In this document: positions 21,196 through 33,300 of the stretch, piece after piece
How the letters are laid out: every line of letters begins with the position of its first letter
How positions within the stretch are numbered: the first letter of the stretch is position 1
Assembly: GCA_021234535.1 (NCBI GenBank)
Contig: CM037830.1
Span: 18,717,116-18,781,115 of the forward strand
DNA: 64,000 bases
Direction of reading: 5' to 3'
Source of the DNA: Stichopus chloronotus
Taxonomy: Eukaryota; Echinodermata; Holothuroidea; Aspidochirotida; Stichopodidae
Notes under the pieces: model-generated
Database searches by the model: none
The model's input: only the letters and a program-made list of their open reading frames with translations
Told to the model about the DNA's origin: nothing
Position numbers and translations under genes: made by a program

Positions 21196-24100
21196 GCATA
21201 TTAGATACAGTATGAAAACTTACCCTTGCTTGATTGCTTCAAACTTGCCACTCTGTTGTTTTAATTAAAAAATGCAGATGGCGATTGGGTGCAACCATAA
21301 ATATATTATCCCCGGACAATTCCCCTAACATTTTCCCTGAGCTCTTCCTCAACACTATTTCTACGAATGAAGGGATGGTTAGAGGGGGGTTAACTAAGGG
21401 GGGGGGGGGATTTTGGGGTCTGGAACTGTTCGTGGGGTGTCCTAAGGTGAATTTTCCGGGAAATCATTGTCCTGGTGTTAATTGTATTTGGGGGGGGGGG
21501 GGGGGGAGTCTGTCGTAACATTGTAACATGTACCATAAACGAACCATAAATGTTAACCATAATGTTGTACACACTGAACGTTATGCTCTACCGTACTCAG
21601 CCTGTCATACAAAGGTCAGTTTCCAGTGTTTACCCTTAGCTTATTATATTAACCTTTTCTTTATTCCCGTCAGTCAGGCAGTATAATGAAACATATTACA
21701 GAAGAAAGGGCAAGCACTGTTACTTGGAAAAAATTACAATATTACGCGATTGGTCAATTCATGGGTAGCAACGATTTGCATACAATTATATGATTCTTAT
21801 TGGTCAACGTCATGGTCGACCTAATGACATTCAACCCCAACTTAACATATATAACAGTGAAGGCGTTAGAGGGAGAGAAATGTCGTGTCTGTATTGGGCG
21901 GAATTTTTGGATGAAAGTATTCTACATAAAGAAGAAAAAGCTTACCTTATTTTGTCACAGCTAAAACATCCATTCCTCGTTCATTATATATGAACGAAAA
22001 AATCCTCTTTGGTTGTGGAAGGGATCCAACTAAAATTAAAATGTTTGCAATACGTAAATCCATATTATTCACATTTATCAGTTGCATCTCCCTTATTCCA
22101 TGTTATTCCTTGGTAGATGAATGACCCCATATGATATGAATAAATTTGGTCTCCATTAACTGCTATTCAACATAAATTTTCAGAGACAAAGAAACAAAAG
22201 TATATATTCGAGTCATTCAGTCTACCACAAGCAGACATTATGTCAGATCTGGCTTCCATTGGTCAGTATCAACGTAGAACTTCAACAAAGAAGGTTCCCT
22301 GCCAGGTTTTGCTTATCCAAGAAGTTAATAATATTTTAAGACCTACACAAATATTATGACAGTCGTTGTTCTTCCAAAGACGGGGTGCCCTTAAATGGGA
22401 GACAGGAATACAGCGAAAAATAACGTAGGGGTTTTCTCTTTGTATATACATCTCAATATGGCAGGAGTGTGTCGGCTACTAAAGGAAACAAGACTGAAAA
22501 AAAAACATTCCTCCATTAGCAAAAAAAAAAACAAAAACATTCTGAACAATGTTTGAAATATCTGGTAAACTAGGCCCTTCTGGAGAGACCATTTGCAGCA
22601 TTGATGTAAGAGGGAGGCATTTTTTTTTTGGGGGGGGGGGAGGGGACTAACAAGAGGGAAACGGAGATTGGGAAGGCGATTCCATGATTTCCATTGGGTA
22701 TTTACCGTTTTTCGTCCAAACCTTTATTGTACAACCCGTTCCAACAGACGGTGGCGCTCGTATCGCAGGACTATATTGTTCTCTTCAAACCTTAGGGCGA
22801 ACGGACAGAAGGAAAATTTTGAATATTTGTTAAACAACATTTGAAAGACCGAGTTAATGATTTGATGTAAATGATACTTGTTCTGCCTCACCTTAAAGAA
22901 ATTTTACATCCTCTCTTATAGTTTTAATATACGTTACTCAGTAAAAGTATGGGAACAGCGATGTCTTTGATGCAAACCGTAAAATTCATAAAAGAGACAG
23001 ATAGAATGGCAACCTTTGTAACATGTTGTGTAATGGACACTCCATACATTCCTTACAGCAATGGTGTAAGGAATCAGCAGTGACATTAAACTGGTTTTTA
23101 ATCATCTGATCGTTTCTAAAGAAAGGACTATCAACATCCTCAACCAGTTTTCACGATCTTTTGCTCCAGGAAGTTGATCACCCCTGGCCTATATATTTCA
23201 AGGAGGCTATATACTGCTTGAATGGGATTAACTTTCTCTTACTATTGTCCAAGAAGTTTCTAATGTATTTAAAGTGTGGCTCCGCCGTAGGTAAATCAGG
23301 TTTTTTAAGTCACTCAGGAAATCATAAAACGACAGATGTTCAAAATGGCCACGTGCGGTAGATTAGAACCTCGTCTTTGATGTTAGGACGCAACACTTTC
23401 ATGGCCCTGCAAGTATTGATATCTAGGTCTATCAATAACCATCAATGGTGTTATATCTCAAAGGTTAGTCCTTGCTTCACTCATTATACACTAAGTCACT
23501 AATTAATCAAAAATTGAGAACCGAACCATACCTAAAATTTACATATTCTCATGTTTCAAATGTACTTGCATGACAGGCTAACCTTGCACAATTAAGAAGG
23601 TGGAAACAACATTGTCGGGTTTCGTTAAGAAAATAGGTAAAAAAATGAAATTCTAACTTGTATTTGTGGCGATTTTTAGCTTGTTAAGGTGTTTGTGAAG
23701 TTTGACACAATATTTATGAGAGATAAGTAGGCTGCTTGACGTACGACAAAGCGCATACTTCGGTCCACATATAGGCCTACAGCTGGGTAAGAATGTCAGA
23801 TGAGAACAGGCGGTGGGGAAAAGATGAATGAAATCGGGTGGGGATCATGTTTCGAGCACTCACCAGGAGATTCCAGAATGCAGATGGGATGCTCAGCCGA
23901 GGTTCTGGTTCAGAAATTAGTAAAATCATTTACTATGATTGCCTCTACACGGCGTAATTGATTCTTAAATACCAAAAAATAATCAGAAGTACAGCCTTAC
24001 GCAAATGATATTTAACTTACAGACTCTAATGTATCACTTCGTGATGTAAAGACCAGTAGGCCTATCGGTGAGATGTGTGTTGTAATGTCTTTAAGTGGAC

Positions 24101-25960
24101 AGCTATCTTGCTGTAAGGCTTCATTTAAAAATTTACTTTTTTGCCAAGTTTATGAACCATGACTGTTTGAAACCTTTGGGCTTTGGGTAAGGGGATTGTA
24201 AGAGAAATACATTACTTAAATCAATGAAAAGTACAATGGGTAAGAGAAAAACAGATAAAATACGCAGAGACAACGAATGCGTGAGGAAGAAATCAGGTGT
24301 TATTACTTCATAATTAATAATTACAATGACAATAATTTGTCTTATTCAATTAAACTTTTTTGAAGCAATTATTACTGCACTTGATGAATTTTACTTCATT
24401 TTCTATAAGTACATACATGCAACTATTGTTTTTGAGATGGTAGTTGTGGAAGGAGCACACAGGTTTAGCATAACTTTGGCAATGACCGCATTTCCACGTA
24501 AGCTTGTTTAATTCTTGTTGGAAATGTAGACGGGAGAATGTCTCGTCAGTTTAACTTTTTCAGAGAATGAACTAGAAAGAAAAATACAAGCAGACGATGG
24601 AAAAGCAAAGTAAAAGTCGATTTGTTCTTGTCGAAGCAAATACAAAGCGTCAGAGACTGACTCCCTCCTGAAACGACTTGAGCTTACAAATGTGTGAATG
24701 AACTTCATGCTTACCTTAATTTAAACTCATTACAAAATTTCGCTTAGATGAAACATAATTTTGTGATGAAAATAAGTAAACTACCGAATCAAAATCTCTA
24801 TATATCAGTGAATCGAAAATGGTCACAGTTCTAGTATCTGTATGAGCCTACTTGATGAAGTATATTTGTTTGTTCTCCACTTTAAAATGGTGACCAGGCA
24901 TGATCATAAAGAATATCAATGCAACTCCTCATCTTCTCCTCCTCCAATGACATGTTCCAGTAGATAAAAAGCCACTTCCGAAACCGTACCTATGGTTACT
25001 TTTAAGCGATATTGTGAGCTAGAAGCAATTTTTGGTGATGAAAAGCAGCAACAATGGAATGTGGAAATTTAAACAGTTAGATACAGTTTAAACAAGTTCG
25101 ATATGTTTAGCATTTACCATTTATTTCAGTGTTCAATGTTTGTAACAATGTTTAATAGATCAGTTGCTGATCTCCTCATATAGCAATATACTATATCATT
25201 TTCTATACCATAGCTTATCTTGCTAGCATGCATCTACATATGATGTAACAGTGCAGTGATATACAAGAAGAAAATGAGTCAATCATGGAGCAATGCCATG
25301 GCTCCATGATTTAGGGCTTGCACTCTAATATACAATTTTGCACCAGGACACTAAAGAGCTGCATCGTGTAGGCCAAACAAAGAACAAACCACAGTGAGCA
25401 ATGTGGAGAGCAAAGAGCAACATTAACCATCCACAGAGCAAGCATTGTAGCACTGATATTCTATGAATGCCAGGTGAAACGTTTTATAATTATTGTTTCA
25501 GAAGATTTTGTTCACTCAAACTTTCAAACTTCAAGTGATGTATCTTCCGTAGCTCATCTTATGCATATTACTCTGAGGAGATGATGCTTATTAATGAGTT
25601 TAAATGATTACAAAATTATGAAAATTATTTTTTTGGATGCCATGTTAGTGCATTGTGAACGTCCTAATTCCCTTTGGATAAAAACCCCAAGACCAAATGG
25701 AATTTCAGGTTAGTACTGCTTCAGTATATCACATCTGAGTGAACACTGTCAGTTATTACATAACACCTTATCAGTTTCTCTACATCTGATCCAATGATTG
25801 GTGTGCACTAACATCGCGATTGTAAGGATGTAATTACCCATTCCAATCAGTCAGTGATCACCATTGCTTTGTGGTATGTAAAAGCATGCATGCAGCAATT
25901 CAATATATCACTGCAACATAAGGGATGCTACATTGAATGATGTACGTAATAGTCAGGCCA
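21196..25960. other. No gene recognised; several long G runs
   Basis: G homopolymers at 21398-21409, 21490-21506 and 22630-22640. ORFs are short and carry no motif I can name. Confidence 0.5.
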
Positions 25961-25967
25961 CATCCTC

Positions 25968-26110
25968 TTGCCTCGTCGAATCAAATTCTTACCACATTTT
26001 GATGTTTTACATAAATCTTTTAATGGAAGTGCTCCATTCGTGCAATGAATAAATTCATTTGGAAAGAATCAACATTTAGTTTTCAACTCGGTCTCCCATC
26101 TTTGAGGCGA
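25968..26110 (+). mobile_element. Degenerate LINE reverse-transcriptase fragment
   Basis: One frame reads LPRRIKFLPHFDVLHKSFNG, then SAPFVQ and a stop. This is the pattern of the stretch after the catalytic RT core in CR1/L2/Jockey-type LINEs (LP-x-R-I-F-K, L-x-H-K-x-L-N-G-x-A-P). In-frame stops show decay. Low certainty because the fragment is short. Confidence 0.4.
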
Positions 26111-26685
26111 ATGTCCAATATTGCAACTCATGAGATTAATCATACTATTGCACTCATAAACATTCATCACTTGCACAACCAATCCACTCTAAATGCAGGC
26201 ATACCACATACCAGTTTCTTCTAAACATGTAACTGATTACTTAATTACAATATTTCTCCTTAATACTTAAGATTCACATTCTGAAACTACCTAAATTACC
26301 AAAATTTTGCGAATGAAAATTTTCAAATTCGTCCAAGTGTGACATCAAGCATCTTTTTCAACTGGTCAAAACACAGCATATAGTCTATTTTCGGTCAAAA
26401 TAAAATCCAGAGAAATGAAAAAAAAAAAAAAAATTATGGCAAGTACTTCATCATATTGCTGACTTATGAAGGAGACATGATTCCTCAGACTAAAACTCCA
26501 AATATGCATATCAGTTTTGATTGATTTTACAATTCCAACATGAACATCTAAACAATTTAGGCTCAGCTGTATTACAGGTGGCTTCAGTGAGTGAGCTGTT
26601 GTTATCTTCATGAAGCATGAGCAAGTAATAACAAGAGTTGTATTTCACCTAAACATATACCACGAAATAACTAGGATTTATATGT

Positions 26686-27324
26686 TTAAAAGTCATCATC
26701 ATTTCCATCATCATGATGATCTTCGTAATTTGGAGGCATAAATGGCACCTTCTTCCACTTTTGATAGGTGCTGATGCTCCCTGTTGCTGTGTTCCTGACC
26801 TCAAACCCTGGAATGGTGATGACAAGCAAGCTCTCTTCATCCAAGATTATTTGCCCTCCCCAGTCTTTTCTGCAAACTTTGCACGCAATCTTCGCTACTG
26901 CCATTTCATTGGGCTTGATTGCCACTGGCGCATCCATGTTATAGATCTCTACTTTGTTCAGTCGGAAATCATCACTGTCAACTGCACGATAGGTGCCCTT
27001 CACCAGGAAGATGTCTTTCGATGAGCACGCAAAGGTCTTGCAGTCAACACAGTGCAGGTGGTACTCGGTGCTGCTGTGGTCATGACGACCAGCTTCTAAG
27101 AGCCTTCGTCTCTTCATCTCTTCTTTGTAAATGGTCTTGAACATGATTTTCTTCTGGGCATTCATTTTCAACAAAAAGTCTTCAGTCTGACATCTCACTT
27201 AGTTCTCTTGTTACTCTTGACATCATGGTCTCTCTGATTTTGTTCCCCATCTCTCTGGTTTTGAAATTTCCATACCCAGCAGAAGCAACTAGATAACTCT
27301 TGCCTCCCTTAGCCCGATTTCTGC
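26686..27324 (-). CDS. RLR exon 15 (motif VI and C-terminal RNA-binding domain), frame interrupted
   Basis: Acceptor GGTACAG. The helicase frame gives GRNRAKGGKSYLVASAGYG and REMGNKIRETMM up to ELSEMSD, then TGA (27182-27184). From GAA (27183-27181) the +1 frame gives EDFLLKMNAQKKIMF and the full regulatory domain: HCVDCKTFAC and IACKVCRKDWGG supply the four zinc cysteines, followed by STYQKWKKVPFMPP. It ends in an acidic tail and TAA at 26686-26688. Without the extra base the protein reads on exactly as in MDA5-type receptors. See the finding on this site. Confidence 0.9.
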
Positions 27325-30300
27325 CTGTACCAAACAAAAGGAAAAACCACGAAGGAGATTAGCATCATTCACATCTCTGAGATAGGTGTCCTCCAGATGC
27401 ACAAAAAAGGCAACCATACCAAAAAAGGTATAATTTAATGCAATAATGTAAGTGCGTAAGACTTAAGCCAAAGGTTTGAAACAAAGCTGCCTCAGTCTTC
27501 ACTGGTGGCATGCTAAACAAATGGATAAAGCTGCACTGGTGAGGGTGCTCTTTACGAGCATAACTAATACTCTATCATATATCTTGTAAAGTTTTTTAAA
27601 TCGACTCACCTTTGACTTGGATGTGACCTGTATCACTTGGAACATAGTTCAGTCTGAAGACTAAATTGCATTCCGGTACATCGTAGCCTTGCTCAACCAC
27701 ATTAGTGACCACCAACAGCTTGTGCTCTCCGCTGCGAAACATGTCGATGGTGTGCTTACGCTCAGCTGATGCTGGAATTTGAAATGAGAAAAGGTGAGGA
27801 ACGTGACTACCATCAGCATAGCCTATGCTGATCCTGGACTACTCGGCACTATGGAAACATACACTTGTTAAACTGATTGCAACACATGGTGACAAAACTC
27901 AACAAAACATGACGGCATACTGGTAGTTAATTGTTGGGGTAGAGGGGGAGGAGGAATGGGAGGTCTAGGGAGTTTGCTTCCTGATAAATCTGTGTTTTGC
28001 TTACCAGCAAGTGTTTGATCCGAGACAATAGCAAGTGCAGGTTGCCACAGGTGGAACTATGTTTTGATTGTTTGTATCTTCTTTTCCTTTTCCTGTTTTA
28101 TCTTTTCTATTTCCTCCTCTCTAAATTTCTTGCTTCCCTAGCATTTGTTTCCATCCTCCCCCAAAACTAAAGTGAATAAGGTGCTATCACCAAGAAGCAT
28201 AGATCCAGGGGCATAACAAGGAGGGTTTGGGGGATGGCTCACCCCAACTCACAAAAATGTGTTTCTGTTAGGGCAAAAATATATCAATTTTGCAGGGCAA
28301 GACTGTGAGGTACAAAAGTAATATGGGAGATACATATTATCAACTGTTTGGACCGAAAGTCTCAAAATTTTTTGAGCATTTGATAATATTTTCAAAATAA
28401 AATATATAAACAATATGAAAGAGAAGAACATCATTTTTACACCCAAAATGTGGGATATGCCCTCCATCCAAATCTTAGCTCATTTAAAGGTGGCGCACTT
28501 CATAGTCACAAAGCAGCTCAAAGTCGCTCGGAGCTACTATTAGGACGTTGCTAAGGTATTACATACAATATACAACTAGGCTATGTTGGGAAGTGGAACA
28601 AATCTTCTATTTGCTTCCTCTCTTCAGGTGAGTGGATGAAACTTTTTGGACACATGATAAACTACACACTAGATTAATGTCATGCAGGCTTCCTTGAGTG
28701 GCGGGGAATGTGCCACTTGTGGGGCGATGTGATTTGGAGTGTTGTGCAAAAAGTAGAATATTGAGAATATTGAAAAGGTGGAAAATTTTTCAACCATGCT
28801 AAAACAAATTATTTTCTCTCAAAAATCAGTAAATCTGTTATTTTCAATGGACTACAAACTTTGCACCATTTCTTATCTGATTCCCTTCTAAAACGCACAA
28901 ATTTTCAAAACGTAAGGGGTCTTCAAACACATTACGTTATGTTGTGCTTCAGCAAAATTAACTGAGAAAGCCTGATCTAACATTTAACAATCACTTTGGT
29001 TCGTAATTATTAATTGCACTGATGACCAAGAAACATTTCGCACGTTCGGAATCTCTTAACATTTGGTGGCTGACAAAGCACATCATGTCAGATTGTTAGG
29101 CTCTCTTCCATAGAAAGGGCTTGAGAAGACGATTTCCAGCACTCTAGGGGGTATTTATATTCATAAGTTGTTTGGTGTGCTCCAATGATGGAGCTCCACT
29201 TAGTCTTAAAAACAAAAAAGTGGGGGCTAAAGAACAGATCAAAGAGGACACATAATTACTTAGGATTCTTACATCATCTGGACCAATCTAGTATGTGCTA
29301 GGCCTATCATTCTTCATAGGTTGACTGATTTTTTTTTTCATTAACTGAAAAATTGCAAACATGACATCACTTTTTCAAGGCTGGTTACATGCAGATTAAA
29401 ATGCTTAGAGAGTGCTGTTTCTTGTTATCTGGGGGTTTTGTGAAGCCGGAATTTCTGGCACACCCCACAACAACCGATGGTGGCACTCCGCTAGGATAGT
29501 ATTCCCACAATTCTAGCTAGTATGTAAGTAATGACTGCACTTGAGCCTCACCCACGAATGCCAAATTCCTAAAAACAGTTGAGGAAACAATGTGAGTTGG
29601 ACAATGGTGACAAGGTCCAATAAAAAGGGAGGTCTAACGAACAAATCAAATAAGATGCATAGTTCCTTAGGATTCTCATGCCATCCCCAAAAATCTAATA
29701 TGTATCATTTTCTATGAACTGATTTTTTTTTCATTTATTGAGAAATTGCAGACAAGTTATCTCTTTTTCAAGGCTGGTTACATGCAATGTAGAAGGCCCA
29801 GAGAGTGCCTTTTCTGGCCATTTTGGGGAGTTTGTGAAGCGAAAATTTTTCTTGCACGCACCAACCAATGGTGGCGCTCCACTTAGCTAGTACTAACTGT
29901 GTAATTCTTAGGTTGAATCACCTCATTCAAAAAACAACCTGGACCCTGGACCAACCCATGTACCCCACTGACAGAGTCAGCACTTCCTATTCACCTTTCC
30001 TTTTACAACATGGAGTCGCAGGGCACCGACTGAGTTTGCAGGGAAAAATACCTTCACACCTCAATGAATCCTACAGAGTCTCACCCCTGCATAGATCTTT
30101 GGTAGATGAATACTTGATCTAGTAAGTATTAGGCCTATCAGTTGCATGCCAATTACCATGATTCAAGCAGGACAAGAGATACAATGTACATGGGGATAGA
30201 AACGAATAGCTTGATTTAGTCTGGGTTTTTGACCCAGTGAGTCACAAATTACAGCTATCTATCACGCAAATGCAGTTTAGTAACACGATGCACTTGTACA

Positions 30301-33300
30301 AACCACGCATAACATTGCACAACATATTTTTCTACATGCGCATTACTGTATGTCATTGTTTGTGGAATGAAAGCAATAGATTATGATTATATAGCTACAA
30401 GACTCACCTATATACTATAGGATAGTCATGAATTGTTAACCATCATTTAGTTGCTATTGTGTTGTTTTGCTTGTAATTGTTTTACTGTATTTCCACATAC
30501 TATTTCCTTGAGTTAAAGAAAAAGTAATAAGCAATAAGTACAAATACTTCTTTTTTCAGTTTTTCCATGCAATATTGTTGATCAAGTGTTTTAAAACTGT
30601 ACTATTGTGTATGTCATTTTACAGGGCTGTATTTGTTCATTGCTGGAATAAATAAAGTGAACTGAATGAGACATGGATGGATTTCACCTTACAATTCCGC
30701 AGTTTCTTAGGGATGTGTTGCTGCGTCGGATTTTCAAACAAAGTTCAGTTGAGTTTCCGAGACAACCTCACTTTGGGAACAGACCAAATCATGTGAACTT
30801 GTGAAAACTGGCAAACTATGTCCACCAATGAAAGAGATGGTCTGATCTTTGACCACTCTGTTCACATCAAAATGGACAATAGTCATAAATGTCTTGTGTA
30901 CAACATACTCTGATCCGATGCTCCGGTCAGTCGTCCGGCGTTTAGCTTAAGGTTGACCAATTCAGGAGTTTCATCGATCCATTCTCTCAAAGCAATCGTT
31001 GACTGGATCGTCTGTGTGAAAAGGAGCGCCCTAGACGAGTGTTTCACCCTGAATTCCATCACGATCAACTCCTCTAGTCTTTGCAGGACTGGATTCTTAG
31101 AGGCAGTTTGGCTAAGCTGCTTCAGTCTTGGTAAACTGTCTAGAAATTGAGTAAGAAGGATTTCACCTTCACTTCAGAGAGGTATATTTTGCAAATAGGA
31201 ACGAATTAATATTACCGTTTGAGGCAGCACTGCTAACATATGGTACAGCACCGCACTTTGTAGGACACATTGCAAGCTGCTCTTTGACATCACACTTCCA
31301 GACTCTGAGTATACTATATCAGTGTTACAGCACTTACTCAAATCTTGAAAAGACAACATAACTTGTGTTTGAAAACAGCAACAAATGAACAAACCAAGTC
31401 ACTGTGTAGCTATTATGAATTCAAATACTAACAGATGTCTGCAATCTCAACTAATGTGTACATATAAAAATATTGAAATTGTTTGGTATATATTGTACTT
31501 ATTCTTGCAATTATGCTCACACAGCATTGCTGTTGACATGTACTATGCTTGCATGATGGAACAATAAACTAAGAAAATTAATTTTGTACGAGAGGTCTAG
31601 AAAAGACATCAAAGATATACCTTTGAAAAGAGAAACAAGCTGCTCATTAAAATCTCCTCTCCTCCACGATTTTGTTTCAAATTTCTTCTCCAAGAAGTTG
31701 AGAGCATCTTTGGTCCTGACATCCCTGTTCAGGCAGAGGGCACGGTTGTAATCCTTGATGGAGAAAACACATACTGTTAATGGCAGAAATGTATGCATGC
31801 AATAATTACTGGATCATTGTAACTAGATGTTTAGGATGAGAGAGCTGTGCTCCCACCAGGCATGTCTGCAATTCATCAAGGTCTTGTGAAAAATTGCATG
31901 CACATGCCGTTACTCGTACGCTAAAAAGGGAATTGCAACAACCTCACTCTTCTTTTGTTCTACTGAGGTTCAACTGTTGCAAATTTTCATTGCCTTCGGT
32001 CAGTTTCATCACCTCATTCTGTGATAATCCACATGGTCAATAAAACATCGTTCTCGTAAAGTAATTCAGGTGTGTCAATCCAATGTCTAGGCTTTCTTAA
32101 GCTACCTGGCAAGGGGTATTAGGTGTCATGTCCATAGGTGATACATGTGTAATCGGGCATAAAAGAGGGTCTGTTGAAAACTTAAGCACGGTTGTAACGT
32201 CATGCAGGCTTTCCAGCTTTTTTTTTTTAAGTTCATTAGCCTGACCCAAACTCTGAATTTCTTGAGCATGAAAACCAAATCTTGCAAAGTGAAACAACTA
32301 TGTTTAAGGTAACACTGAAAACATTTTCCTTATGCCATTCGGGACATGAATGGTAAGTCAATTGCTATTGTCACAATTTTGGGTGATTGCCTTATCATGA
32401 GAATCCTACCCCAAATTTGGGTATATAAGTCACACAAGAGTGTAATATTGTGTTGCTACACAATTTGATCACAGTTTCTAGCAAAGCAAGCCTAAAAGCC
32501 AGGTTCATGCTCCCCTGATAGAGTTAGCATGAAGGAATAGCAGTCTCCTGCATTGCTGATATAAACTTGGTTTGTACTTGATGCTATAATGTAGCAGGGC
32601 AAGACAGCAATACAAGTTCTAATTTATTGTTGCTAGGGGCTTGTCTTCACAACAAACCCTCCTAAAGATGGATCCTAACACCAGTAATATGGTTATACGC
32701 TCTTGTCCAATACAAGTCCATTACAAGTTATAAGTTCAATCTGCAACATTACTTTTGTATGAAAACAAAGACAGTGCAGTATGGCATATAGCTACAGTGT
32801 ATCCTAGTACTATGGCAGCTACAGCATGTATGATGGTAGCAGTACTGTATGTAGCTTTGGAGACGACAATAAACTACTACCATCATAATTTTTAATCACA
32901 CTATTTATGATCATGGTAAATATCTATTTACTGCAGCATGCTAGTTGAGGTGCCACACCTGCCCAACTATTTGCCTTCTTTATGTCTGCATAGTCCTGTC
33001 CTCCACCATCGCACAACGCAGGTGAATAACGATCGTGCACCTTCCAATCAGCCAATCGTAGACATTTATAATTCGCTACACGCTATAAAAGTTGAACAAA
33101 ATTCAAATCTGTGCTGTGCTATATCCAAGCTGGAATTATCGAGTACGAGGAAAGAATTTTTACCGTATATGGAATGTGTAAAGCAACTGGCAATTTTATA
33201 GCACTCACATTATGGAGTATGACTCAACCTTAAGACTTGGAATCTCATCCACAGTCTCAGTTTGATTCCATCCAACATTTCTTGCACAAAGATGCAGTTT

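Noticed and set aside
26713..27140. Forward ORFs opposite the RLR C-terminal exon
   Set aside because: Antisense shadows of the RLR zinc domain.
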